Source: Cybelea sp963824595 (GTDB taxonomy: Bacteria; Vulcanimicrobiota; Vulcanimicrobiia; Vulcanimicrobiales; Vulcanimicrobiaceae). Taken from it: DNA of 64,000 nucleotides. The first letter of the stretch is position 1. Each line of letters starts with the position of its first letter. The notes below the pieces were generated by a model. That model worked only from the letters and a program-made list of their open reading frames with translations, was not told the origin of the DNA and ran no database searches. The position numbers and the translations under genes are program-made. The stretch covers positions 558,001 to 622,000 of the forward strand of contig CAWGPY010000002.1 of NCBI GenBank assembly GCA_963824595.1. The letters run 5' to 3'. This document shows positions 19,990 to 28,784 of the stretch, in pieces.

Positions 19990-21405
19990 GTGAAGCTCGC
20001 TGCACGGCTCTCCGCCCTTTACGCGGTGCTGTTGGGCGTTACGGTCCTCATCGTCATCCTCGCATCCTCGATTGCGCTGGTGTTCGAGCTGTGGCGGTTC
20101 TCCGGCGACGTGATGGTGGCCAAACACGAAGAGGCGCGCATCCTCGTTGACCAATACCGGCGCGAGGGCATGACACTCGAGAAGGCCGCGCCCGAAATCG
20201 TCAACGCGCTAAGCGGCATCGGCTTGCGCGTGACCGTCTACGATCTCAAAGGCCGCTACCTGGCCGGCGATAGAACGCTGCGGCCGAAGTCGCTGGCCGG
20301 CGTGCTGGCCGCGGGCGGCATGCAACACTACATCCCGCCCTATCGCTCGTCGCACGACACCGTGCACATGTATCCTCGCGGGGCGTTTCCACCGATGCCG
20401 CCGGATCCGACGCGACTCGAGCCCCTCTCGCTTACCTACGTCGAGGGCGGCTACGTCGGATTTAGTCCGTCGTTCCCGCTGCTGCTCGTCTCGCTCGTGC
20501 CATACTGGCGCATCGTGCTGACGATCGCCCTCGGGGCGATCTTCCTCTCCTGGCTGGTGGGCCGCCTCTTCGCGCAGCAATCGCTGCGTCCCATCAACGA
20601 GGTCAGCGACTCCCTGCGCGCCCTGGCTGGCGGCGACTACACGCAGCGGCGTTTCGTGATGCCCGGCGGCGACGAGGTCGCCTCGCTGACCGCGGCCTTC
20701 AACGACGCGGTCGCCAGCGTGGCCACGGCTATCGACCACCGGCGCCATGCGGAAGAGCGCATGCGGCAGTTCGCCGCCGACGCCTCGCACGAGCTGCGCA
20801 CCCCGCTGACCGTGATCGCCGGCTACATTGACGTGCTGCGCCGCGGCGCGATCGAGGAGCCGCGCATCGCTCGTCAGATTCTCGCGACGATGTCCATCGA
20901 GAAAGAGCACATGCGCGGTCTGATCGACCGCCTGATGCGCCTCGCGCGGCTCGACTCCGAGGCGCCGCCGCAGATCGAAAACGTTGACGTCGCCGATCTC
21001 TTCCGCAGTCAGGTCGAGGCGGCCAGGCGGCTGGACGACCGGCGCGCCATTGACTACAGCGTTGACGGCGTCAACACGGTCGCGGCCGATCGCGGCGAGC
21101 TGGCCGAAGCCGTGTGGAACGTGATCGAAAACGCGCTGAAATACGCCCCCGACGCCCCGATCCACCTGCGCGCGACGCGCAACAACGGCCACTCGATCAT
21201 CACCGTGCGCGACGAAGGGCCCGGGATGTCGGAGTCGGAGCGCGTACACGCCTTCGAGCGCTTCTACCGCGGCGATCGCCGCGGCGAGATCGCGGGAACG
21301 GGCTTGGGCTTGGCCATCGCCAAGCGCGCCGTCGAGCGCGCGGGCGGCGACATCGCCATCGACAGCGCACCCGGGCAAGGTACGGCCGTTACCATCACAA
21401 TTTAG
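19990..21405 (+). CDS. sensor histidine kinase with HAMP domain
   Basis: The 471-residue protein has a first membrane helix at about residues 10-35, an extracytoplasmic sensor region of roughly 125 residues, and a second helix at about 165-195. A HAMP linker follows (RPINEVSDSLRALAGGDY), then the HisKA motif FAADASHELRTPLT with His267 as phosphorylation site. The ATPase domain has the N box (NVIENALKYAP), G1 (DEGPGM) and G2 (GTGLGLAIAKR). It starts with GTG 13 bases after the response regulator, its cognate partner. The signal sensed is not evident; the sensor part is Pro/Met/Tyr-rich. Confidence 0.93.
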   Translation: MKLAARLSALYAVLLGVTVLIVILASSIALVFELWRFSGDVMVAKHEEARILVDQYRREGMTLEKAAPEIVNALSGIGLRVTVYDLKGRYLAGDRTLRPKSLAGVLAAGGMQHYIPPYRSSHDTVHMYPRGAFPPMPPDPTRLEPLSLTYVEGGYVGFSPSFPLLLVSLVPYWRIVLTIALGAIFLSWLVGRLFAQQSLRPINEVSDSLRALAGGDYTQRRFVMPGGDEVASLTAAFNDAVASVATAIDHRRHAEERMRQFAADASHELRTPLTVIAGYIDVLRRGAIEEPRIARQILATMSIEKEHMRGLIDRLMRLARLDSEAPPQIENVDVADLFRSQVEAARRLDDRRAIDYSVDGVNTVAADRGELAEAVWNVIENALKYAPDAPIHLRATRNNGHSIITVRDEGPGMSESERVHAFERFYRGDRRGEIAGTGLGLAIAKRAVERAGGDIAIDSAPGQGTAVTITI

Positions 21406-21450
21406 CCGTTTTCACAGCCCAGCTTCAGGCCTCCGGAGCAGGCGTTCCCC

Positions 21451-21456
21451 TATAAT
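21451..21456 (+). promoter_or_regulatory. TATAAT box placing transcription start at the ATG (leaderless)
   Basis: A perfect TATAAT at 21451-21456 is followed by eight bases and then the ATG of the TonB receptor gene. Transcription normally starts about seven bases after a -10 box, so the mRNA would begin at or within a base or two of the start codon. No ribosome binding site is present. No convincing -35 is seen. The pattern fits leaderless expression. Confidence 0.6.
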
Positions 21457-21464
21457 CAACGCGC

Positions 21465-24400
21465 ATGTTGGGACGACGCAGCGCTGCCGCCGCGCTTTCT
21501 CTGCTCGTGATGCTCGCGGCGTTAACGCCGGGTGCCGTCGCCCAATCCGACACCGGCGAGATTGACATCGTGGTCGTTGATACAACGACCAAGCAGCCGC
21601 TCGAACTCGCTCGCGTGCTGCTCGAAGGCCCGGTCATCACCTCGGAGATCACCGGCAAGAACGGCAAGGTCACGTTCACCGACGTGCCCGACGGGATCTA
21701 TCGCGCGCGCATCGTGCGCCGCGGGTACACCGCCTTGACCTCGGCCGCGTTCGAAGTGCTCGACGGCCGCGTGGTGACCGTCAACTTCGCGCTCGCGATG
21801 GACACGGGCGGCCTGAAAGTGATCGGCCAGGTCACGGCCAAGGCGTCGGCGACGATCTCGAGCACCAGCATCGACGCGAACTCGTCGCAGCGCCGGCTCT
21901 CCACCGATCTGGCCGACGCGCTGAACAAGCTCTCGGGCGTCTCGGTCTCCACGTCGGGCGACGACAGCGACTCCACGCAGACGATCTCGCTGGAGGGCCA
22001 CGACCCGTCGCAGACGCAGCTGACGCTCGACGGCATTCCGCTCAACGCGCCCGGCTCGGCCGGCAATCTGGGCGGCTTCGCCACCGACCTGTTCCAAGGC
22101 GCGTCGGTCCATCAAGGCCCGTCGCTCGGCGGCCTCGGCGGCGCGGTAAACTTCAGCACGCTCCAGCCGACGCTCAGCTGGAACACGCAGATGCAGCTCT
22201 CCGCGGGCAGCAACGGCCGCTACAACTACTCCGTGGCGGAAACGGGCTCGGCCGGCAAGCTCGGCATCGCGGTGCAGACCGTGAACCGGCTCTACCCCAG
22301 CCTCGCCGACGGCGACTTGTATCTCGACGCGAGCGGCCTCGATTACGTGCACGACGGCGACAGCACGATCTTCGGCAACATGCTCACGGCACGCTACGAG
22401 TTCGGCGACTCGAACTCGCTGAGCGGCCTGTTCATGAACTCGACCCGCAACACCAACATCGTGTGCCTGCGCTACAACGGCGACCCCGCGACCACGCTGC
22501 CCTGCGGCTACGGGCCGAACAACACCAACTCCAGCAACCTGCAGCTCTACGCGCTCACCGACAACGCGCTGCTCGGCGCCACCCAGCTGCAGACCTCGAT
22601 CTTCTCGATGGACGCGAGCAACCTGTTGGATCAGCTCGACCGCTACGTGAACGGGCTGCCGTCGCCGAGCGGTTTTTCGGGCGACACGCGCTCGACGGGC
22701 TACTCGGTGAACGCCACGCTGCCGGCCAAGCAGCGCCACACGATCTCGATTCAGGCGTACGGCACGTCGTCGCAGTTCTCGACCACGCCGCTGACGCCGC
22801 AGGTGGCGCAGTTCTACACCGGCTCGGAGACGACGCAGTACGACGTACTGCAGGCGACCGACACCATCCACTCCAGCGACAAGCTCACGCTGGCCACGTC
22901 GGCGGGCGTCAGCACGGCGACCGGCAACTCCGGCCTGTCGGAGATCGCGAGCGTCGGCGCCACGTGGCGGCCGACCAGCCGCGACTCCTACGGCGCGTCG
23001 TTCGCGCTCGGCGGCGCCGCCGCGACGCAGGGCCGGCTGCAGGTGCTCAGCGATCCGGCGTCGCTGCGCTTCGACTGCGCGGGGAAAGTGGCGTACGGCA
23101 ACGCGCCGGGCCAACAGCCGCAGAACAGCTCGTCGAACTCCATGCGCGTCAGCTACACGCACCAGCTGCACGGCGGCAACGTCTCGCTCACGCTCTACCG
23201 CCAGGTGCAGAACGGCGTGCTGCTGCCGGTCTACGTCAACGGCGTGGTGCTCAACGGGCTCGGCGAGTTTCCGGCGGGCTACCTGGACGAGATCGCGCAG
23301 GTCTACAACTCGCCCGCGGGGTGCAACACGCCGCCGGGCACGCCGTTCACCGCGCAGCAGCTCTATTTCCAGACGCCGGTGGCGGGCATCTCGCGGCTCT
23401 ATCAGGGCGCCGAGATCACCGGCTACCTGACCGTCGGGAACCTCGTCATCCAACCGTACTACAACCTGACGGGCGCGCAGGCCAACTCGAGCAGCTACAT
23501 CTTCGACAACCCGTGGTCCATCACGATTCCGGGCCAACAGCTGCCCAACGTCCCGCTGGAGAAGGCGGGGCTGGTGCTCGACTACAAGTCGCCGCACTCG
23601 ATCTTCGAATGGCTGGCCGACGCGCAGCACGTCGGCTCGAACAACCCCAACAATCTGCCGGCGTACACGACCTACGACGCGGGCGTCACCGCGCAGCTCA
23701 CGCGCGGAACGCTGACGTTCGCGGCCACGAACATCACGAACACCTACGGCGGCGTGTTCGCCAGCCCGGCCAACGCCGTGCCGTTCACGACCGCCGGCGG
23801 GTATCTGATTCCGAACATCGCGCGGCCGCTCTCGCCCCGCACGTATTCGATCACCTACTCCGCGCGCTTCGGGCAGGGCACGTCGTCGCAGACCGCCACG
23901 GCGTTTCGTCCGCGCGGCGGCGGCGGCTTGTTCGGTCGGGGCGGCGGCGAACCCGGGGGCGGGGGCCCAGGCGGCGGACCGGGTGGCGGCGGGCGCGGCT
24001 TCGGATCGCTGTTCTCGCCGCTGCCGCAGACGCCGCCCGCCGATCCGTTCGTGGTGGGCGCGAACGCGGCGGCGTGCAGCGCGGACAACGCGGCGAAGGC
24101 GCGGCCGCTCGCCGACGAGCTCAAGGCGTTCGTCGCGAAGATCGAGGCGGCGCGCACGGCGGCGGGCTATCCCGCGACGATGGCGGCGCCGGTGCTGCCC
24201 GACGCGACCGTGACGTATCATGGCCTGGGTACGACCTACGCGCTCGCGATCACGCCGAAAGGCACGGCACGGCTGCGCTCGCTCGCGGGCTGCCTGACGC
24301 TGCACATCGCGCGCGCCGACGACGTGACGCAGCGCAAGCTCTTCGCGCCGTCGAGCCCGCTGTTCTTCGTGCCGCAGCTGAACTTCATGCCGGCCGTCGG

Positions 24401-24827
24401 GCTGTATTTCGTGGCGCGCCAGCCGCAGGCGGGGCAGGAGATGTTCCGCGTGTACAAGCTGCCGGCGGCGCCGCCGAAGGACGCGTTCGAGGTGCGCACC
24501 TCGACGTCGTGCACGGGCTCGGTGCAGAATCTCGCGACGCAGTCGCTCGGCGAGCTCCGCGCGCACTTCGCAAGCAACGCCGCGACGCCGAGCTGGACGA
24601 TCGCGCCGCACACGGCCAAGGCGGGAACGTGGTACGAACTCGAGCCGGGCGATCCCACCGTGATTCCGGCGCTCTTGGTGTGCGGGCGGGTAGCCGCGGC
24701 GTCGAACGACGAGCTGGAGCAGAAGGGCTATGGCGGCGTGCCGGTGCCGGAGCTCAACTACGCGCCGAGCCTGGGATTGTATCTGATCCGCCCGGCGCCG
24801 CGCCCGTCGCCGTCGGCGTCGCCCTAG
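21465..24827 (+). CDS. TonB-dependent receptor with C-terminal extension
   Basis: The 1120-residue protein has a signal peptide (cleavage after AVAQ, about residue 27), a carboxypeptidase-regulatory-like beta domain (about 30-115) and a TonB plug (about 130-240, with ADALNKLSGVSVS and LTLDGIPLNAP). A beta-barrel follows, ending near residue 800 with a typical last strand (SPRTYSITYSARFG). Unusually, about 320 more residues follow: a Gly-rich linker (about 815-850), then a domain containing two similar units, each with a conserved Cys and a VP(Q/E)LN(F/Y)xP(A/S)(V/L)GLY motif. The barrel imports large ligands in concert with TonB. The substrate is unknown. The end overlaps the convergent Tag-like gene by four bases. 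Confidence 0.9.
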   Translation: MLGRRSAAAALSLLVMLAALTPGAVAQSDTGEIDIVVVDTTTKQPLELARVLLEGPVITSEITGKNGKVTFTDVPDGIYRARIVRRGYTALTSAAFEVLDGRVVTVNFALAMDTGGLKVIGQVTAKASATISSTSIDANSSQRRLSTDLADALNKLSGVSVSTSGDDSDSTQTISLEGHDPSQTQLTLDGIPLNAPGSAGNLGGFATDLFQGASVHQGPSLGGLGGAVNFSTLQPTLSWNTQMQLSAGSNGRYNYSVAETGSAGKLGIAVQTVNRLYPSLADGDLYLDASGLDYVHDGDSTIFGNMLTARYEFGDSNSLSGLFMNSTRNTNIVCLRYNGDPATTLPCGYGPNNTNSSNLQLYALTDNALLGATQLQTSIFSMDASNLLDQLDRYVNGLPSPSGFSGDTRSTGYSVNATLPAKQRHTISIQAYGTSSQFSTTPLTPQVAQFYTGSETTQYDVLQATDTIHSSDKLTLATSAGVSTATGNSGLSEIASVGATWRPTSRDSYGASFALGGAAATQGRLQVLSDPASLRFDCAGKVAYGNAPGQQPQNSSSNSMRVSYTHQLHGGNVSLTLYRQVQNGVLLPVYVNGVVLNGLGEFPAGYLDEIAQVYNSPAGCNTPPGTPFTAQQLYFQTPVAGISRLYQGAEITGYLTVGNLVIQPYYNLTGAQANSSSYIFDNPWSITIPGQQLPNVPLEKAGLVLDYKSPHSIFEWLADAQHVGSNNPNNLPAYTTYDAGVTAQLTRGTLTFAATNITNTYGGVFASPANAVPFTTAGGYLIPNIARPLSPRTYSITYSARFGQGTSSQTATAFRPRGGGGLFGRGGGEPGGGGPGGGPGGGGRGFGSLFSPLPQTPPADPFVVGANAAACSADNAAKARPLADELKAFVAKIEAARTAAGYPATMAAPVLPDATVTYHGLGTTYALAITPKGTARLRSLAGCLTLHIARADDVTQRKLFAPSSPLFFVPQLNFMPAVGLYFVARQPQAGQEMFRVYKLPAAPPKDAFEVRTSTSCTGSVQNLATQSLGELRAHFASNAATPSWTIAPHTAKAGTWYELEPGDPTVIPALLVCGRVAAASNDELEQKGYGGVPVPELNYAPSLGLYLIRPAPRPSPSASP

Positions 24828-25339
24828 ACCTCGGGCGAACGTCCCGCGGCGCGCGCCCGCTCGACCATCTCGCGCATGCGCGGGTGCTCGCCGCGAATCG
24901 TCGCCGCCCACTGCTCGAACCGCGGCACCGGGCGCCCCGTGCGGAAGAGGAAGTACCAGACGTTCATGTCGCCCATCAGCGCGAAGCGCCGCTTGAGATC
25001 CTTCGCGAGCTCGGGATACGACGCGAACGACGCGAGGTACGCCGCGACGCCGCCGCACTCGCGATCCGCGCGCAGCAGCTCCCGCGCGTTGGCGATCGTC
25101 GCGCGAATCTTGCGCGGCATGCGCAGGATTCCCGGGGTTGCGAGCACCCGCTCGACGTCAACGTCGTCGTACGCGGCGACGACCGCGGGGTCGAAGCTCG
25201 CGAACGCTTCGCGGTACGCATCCCACGGCGCCGCGATCTGTTTCCAGCTCACGCCGGCCTGGAAAACGGCCCGCGTCATCACCTCGAAATAGTCGGCGAG
25301 CGCGGCGGGCTCGATCACGTCGGGGATGGTCTCGGCCAC
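24824..25339 (-). CDS. Tag-like DNA-3-methyladenine glycosylase I homologue lacking catalytic residues
   Basis: The 171-residue protein aligns by eye with the core of Tag glycosylases: FEVMTRAVFQAGVSWKQI, then FASFDPAVVAAYDDVDVERVLATPGI and KIRATIANAR. Real Tag enzymes begin with a segment carrying a zinc-binding Cys and the YHDxEWG motif; this protein starts after it. The catalytic glutamate (Glu38 in E. coli Tag) is replaced by alanine. The C-terminal zinc ligands are also not evident. It may bind DNA without base excision, or have another role. The GTG start has a GAAGGAG ribosome binding site. Confidence 0.7.
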   Translation of the reverse strand: MAETIPDVIEPAALADYFEVMTRAVFQAGVSWKQIAAPWDAYREAFASFDPAVVAAYDDVDVERVLATPGILRMPRKIRATIANARELLRADRECGGVAAYLASFASYPELAKDLKRRFALMGDMNVWYFLFRTGRPVPRFEQWAATIRGEHPRMREMVERARAAGRSPEV

Positions 25340-25440
25340 GGCGGCTCCTTCGGCAGGGACCGGCCCGGCTCAGGTCGCAGAAGCGGGTCACGGTGCTGCT
25401 GTTACCCTACCCCGGCAGAGTCTAAGGAGTTTCTCGTTTC

Positions 25441-25761
25441 GTGTACGTAGATGAAATGCTCAACTGTGTGGACTGCGGACGCCAGTTCGTCTTCAGTTCG
25501 GGCGAACAACGTTTTTACGAGGAAAAGGGCTTCCAGAACAAGCCCAACCGCTGCCCCGATTGCCGTCAGGCGCGAAAGCAGATGCGATCGAACGGCGGGG
25601 GCGGGGGCGGGGGCGCCGGCGAACGGACGGGCCGTCCTCGGGAGATGTTCGCCGCAACGTGCAGTCAATGCGGCGGCGTCGCCGAGGTTCCGTTCAATCC
25701 GCGCGGCGATAAGCCGGTCTACTGCCGGGATTGCTTCGCCTCGCGGCCGTCATATCGCTGA
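25441..25761 (+). CDS. zinc-ribbon (CxxC-x17-CxxC type) protein
   Basis: The 106-residue protein has two zinc-ribbon units. The first uses CVDCG and CPDC with the conserved FVFSSGEQRFYEEKGF between them; the second uses CSQCG and CRDCF. A glycine run links them. This matches small bacterial proteins annotated as zinc-ribbon domain containing, often nucleic-acid associated; the precise role is not known. The GTG start has an AAGGAG ribosome binding site. The 3' end overlaps the start of the FAD oxidoreductase gene. Confidence 0.85.
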   Translation: MYVDEMLNCVDCGRQFVFSSGEQRFYEEKGFQNKPNRCPDCRQARKQMRSNGGGGGGGAGERTGRPREMFAATCSQCGGVAEVPFNPRGDKPVYCRDCFASRPSYR

Positions 25762-27305
25762 CCGCGCAAGACTCGTCAACACCTAAGAGCTCGTACGACG
25801 CCGTCATCATCGGCGCCGGCCACAACGGCTTGGCGTGCGCCGCGCTGTTGGCGAAAGCGGGGCGTTCCGTCGCCGTCTTCGAGCGGCGCCCGGTGGTCGG
25901 CGGCGCGGCCGTCAGCGAGACCGACGTGTGGCGCGGCTACACGCTCTCGACGGCGTCGTACGTGTGCAGCCTGCTCGATCCGTGGCTGGTCGAAGAGCTC
26001 GAGCTGCGCGACCGCGGGCTCTCGTATTACCGCAAGGATCCGTATGCGTTCACGCCGCTGCTCGACGGCCGCTCGCTGCTGCTGAGCACCGACCGCGCGC
26101 ACAACGCGCGCGAGATCGGGGCGTTCGATCCGCGCGACGTCGGCGGGTTCGAATCGTACGTCGAATGCACCGACCGCCTGGGCGCGGCGCTGTTCGACTC
26201 GTTCTCCGACGCCGATCCGCGCTTCGACCGTTTCGACCCCCGCACGCAGGCGCTGCTGCGCGGCTCGGCCGCCGACATCGTCGAGGCGCACGTCTCGACG
26301 CCGGTGCTGCAGGCCGAGCTCGTGAACGACGGGCTGATCGGCACCTACCTGGGTCCGCGCGGCCCGGGCACGGGTTACGTACTGGCGCACCATCTCGCGG
26401 GCCGGCTGCTCGGAGCGCAGGGCGCGTGGGCGTACGTGCGCGGCGGCATGGGCTGGGTGTCGCAGTCGCTGGCCTCCGCGGCGATCCTCTACGGCGCCGA
26501 GATCTTCTCCGACGCGACCGTCACGAAGGTGATCGTCGAAGGCGATCGCGCGTGCGGCATCGAGGTGGACGGGCACGTGGTGCGCGCGCGCGCCGTCGCG
26601 TCGAACGCGCATCCGCGCACGACGTTCCTCGACCTGCTCGATCGCTGGCTGCTCGACGCGCCGTTCGTCGCCAAGGTGGAGTCGTGGAAGACGACGGGGC
26701 CGTCGCTGAAGCTGAACCTCGCGCTGGGCGAGCTGCCGAACTTTACGGCGCGTCCGGGAAGCAATCCGCAGCCGCACCATCACGCGACGATCCACGTCGC
26801 GCCGTCCATCAACTATCTCGAGAAGGCGTACGCCGACGCCCGCAACGGCGGCGAGAGCGAGGAGCCGCTGATCGAGTGCTTCCTGCAGACGCCCACGGAT
26901 CCGTCGCTGGCGCCGGCGGGCAAGCACGTGCTGTCAATCTTCGCGCAGTATTTTCCGTACGACCGGCCCGACGGCTGGTCGAGCGCGCGGCGCGACGCGG
27001 CCGCGGACAAGATCGTAAGCATCCTCGCGCGCTACGCGCCCAACCTGCCCAACGCGATCGAGCATCGGCAGGTCGTCGCGGCGCCGGATCTCGAGGAGCG
27101 CTTCGGTCTCGCCGGGGGGCACATCTTCCACGGCGAGCTGCTGCCGGGACAGATCTACGAGAACCGCTTCGCGACGCGCACGCCGGTGCCGAACCTCTAT
27201 CTCTGCGGGTCGGGCGCGCATCCGGGCGGCTGCGTGAGCGGCTTCCCGGGCAAACGCGCCGCGCGAGCGATTCTCGACGACCTCGCCAAGGGGCAAGCAG
27301 ACTAG
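25731..27305 (+). CDS. FAD-dependent phytoene desaturase/PYROXD2-like oxidoreductase
   Basis: The 524-residue protein has an N-terminal FAD-binding Rossmann motif (AVIIGAGHNGLACAALLAKAG) followed by the VFERRPVVGGAA signature of phytoene-desaturase-like flavoproteins. The C-terminal FAD motif is NLYLCGSGAHPGGCVSGFPGKRAARAIL. It resembles the PYROXD2 branch, whose substrate is uncertain, more than true carotenoid desaturases. The TTG at 25731 is the only usual start codon before the Rossmann motif and overlaps the zinc-ribbon gene by 31 bases. The TIR operon begins 18 bases downstream and might be read from the same transcript. Confidence 0.88.
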   Translation: MLRLAAVISLTAQDSSTPKSSYDAVIIGAGHNGLACAALLAKAGRSVAVFERRPVVGGAAVSETDVWRGYTLSTASYVCSLLDPWLVEELELRDRGLSYYRKDPYAFTPLLDGRSLLLSTDRAHNAREIGAFDPRDVGGFESYVECTDRLGAALFDSFSDADPRFDRFDPRTQALLRGSAADIVEAHVSTPVLQAELVNDGLIGTYLGPRGPGTGYVLAHHLAGRLLGAQGAWAYVRGGMGWVSQSLASAAILYGAEIFSDATVTKVIVEGDRACGIEVDGHVVRARAVASNAHPRTTFLDLLDRWLLDAPFVAKVESWKTTGPSLKLNLALGELPNFTARPGSNPQPHHHATIHVAPSINYLEKAYADARNGGESEEPLIECFLQTPTDPSLAPAGKHVLSIFAQYFPYDRPDGWSSARRDAAADKIVSILARYAPNLPNAIEHRQVVAAPDLEERFGLAGGHIFHGELLPGQIYENRFATRTPVPNLYLCGSGAHPGGCVSGFPGKRAARAILDDLAKGQAD

Positions 27306-27323
27306 CCAAGCGAAAACCTGGTC

Positions 27324-28784
27324 ATGGCCGACATATTCATCAGCTACGCTCACCGTGACAACGCCAGGCTGAGCGACGAGCAGTATGGATGGGTCGACCG
27401 GTTCCATGAGGCGCTGGAAATGCGTCTGTCCACATTGTGGGGCCATCACGCCGACATCTGGCGCGATTTCAAGACGCAGGGCAACGACGTTTTGACGCCG
27501 ACGATTGAGACGAGCGTCGCGCAGTCCTCAATCCTGGTCTCCGTCCTTTCGCCCGGATACATGCACTCGCCGTGGTGCACTAAGGAACTGGGCCTCTTCT
27601 GCGAGGCCGCAGAGAGGTCAGGGGGCCTGCACGTGGGGACGCGCTCGCGCGTCGTCAAGGTGATCAAGATGCCGATCGAGCGCAGCGTCGAAGCCGCGTA
27701 CCGGGCGTTGGCGGAGTCCATAGGCTATCCGTTTTACCGGCTCGACGAACGCGGAATGCCGTGGGAGTTCGACGCACGATTCGGCGAGCATGCGCGCCAA
27801 CAGTTTCTCGCAAAGGTCAACGAACTCGCGTACGACATTTGTGCAATGCTCGAGGCTATCACCGGCAAGACTAGCGGCCGCACGCTCGTGGCGCCGCCGA
27901 GCGGCGCCACGGTGTATCTGGCTGAGACAACGTCCGATCTTGCTCCGTTTGCCGAACAACTGCGGCGCGAGCTCGGGCAGCACGGTCACATAGTATTGCC
28001 GGAGGCCGACTTAGGCCACGCCCCCGACTATGCGGAGCATGTTTCGCGCAACCTTAAACACGCCGTCCTCGCGATTCATCCCATCGGCCGATCATACGGC
28101 GTAGTGCCTGAAGGCTACAATCAGTCAATCCTCGAGCTCCAATACGATCTTGCCGGTGCGGAGTCGAACCGCCGGCCCGAGCTGATCCGTATTCCCTGGA
28201 TGCTGCCGGGCAACGCCGGCAGCGACGAGCGTTCCGCAGCATTCGTCGCTCGCCTGCAGAACGATCCGCGCCTGCTCATTACGTCGTTGGATAACTTAAA
28301 GACGACCGTGGCCGATCAGCTCGCTGCTCGTAAACAGCCGGCGGCGCGGGCGCCTCGAACGCACTCGACGTCCGTCTACGTGGTGAGCACCCAATGCGAT
28401 GCCGACGCGGCGCGACCATGCGAGGACGCGCTGTTCCTCGTGGGCTGCGAGGTCGTGAGGTCGTTGGTCGAGGGATCGGAAACCGATCTGCGAACGGATC
28501 ACGAGGAAAATTTAAAAACCTGCGACGCGATTCTGATCTACTACGGCAACGCCGCCGAGTTCTGGCTGCGCACGAAGCTGCGCGACCTGCAGAAGGCGTT
28601 CGGCTACGGGCGCGAGCGCCCGTTTACGGCCGCCGCCGTCTTGCTTGGCGGTCCCGATCGGCCCGACAAACGGCAGTTCCGCAGCAACGAGGTTCTCGTA
28701 CTCGATGCGCTCGCCGGTTTCGAGCCCGCCGTGCTCGAGCCGTTTCTCGAACGATTGGACCGCCCAAAAACCGAGGCTTCGTGA
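27324..28784 (+). CDS. TIR-domain protein with two further TIR-like domains
   Basis: The 486-residue protein begins with a TIR domain (DIFISYAHRDN, about residues 3-170). Glu88 in the SPWCTKEL motif is at the position of the catalytic glutamate of NAD-cleaving TIR domains. A second TIR-like/DUF4062-like unit follows (about 190-335; VYLAETTSDLAPFAEQLRREL). The third unit (about 348-475) contains DHEENLKTCDAILIYYG at residue 392, a motif of C-terminal domains in bacterial TIR/STAND loci. The stop overlaps the GTG of the nSTAND1 gene (GTGA), so the genes are coupled. It is probably a signalling or effector protein of a conflict system, acting in the cytoplasm. Confidence 0.85.
   Translation: MADIFISYAHRDNARLSDEQYGWVDRFHEALEMRLSTLWGHHADIWRDFKTQGNDVLTPTIETSVAQSSILVSVLSPGYMHSPWCTKELGLFCEAAERSGGLHVGTRSRVVKVIKMPIERSVEAAYRALAESIGYPFYRLDERGMPWEFDARFGEHARQQFLAKVNELAYDICAMLEAITGKTSGRTLVAPPSGATVYLAETTSDLAPFAEQLRRELGQHGHIVLPEADLGHAPDYAEHVSRNLKHAVLAIHPIGRSYGVVPEGYNQSILELQYDLAGAESNRRPELIRIPWMLPGNAGSDERSAAFVARLQNDPRLLITSLDNLKTTVADQLAARKQPAARAPRTHSTSVYVVSTQCDADAARPCEDALFLVGCEVVRSLVEGSETDLRTDHEENLKTCDAILIYYGNAAEFWLRTKLRDLQKAFGYGRERPFTAAAVLLGGPDRPDKRQFRSNEVLVLDALAGFEPAVLEPFLERLDRPKTEAS

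Noticed and set aside
21522..25058. A 1178-codon open frame on the minus strand across the TonB receptor
   Set aside because: Arg-rich composition and no motifs; the plus strand has clear signal peptide, plug and barrel.
28394..28780. N-terminal extension of the nSTAND1 gene to 28394
   Set aside because: The extension overlaps the TIR gene out of frame; the GTG at 28781 overlaps the TIR stop and precedes the nSTAND1 motif directly.
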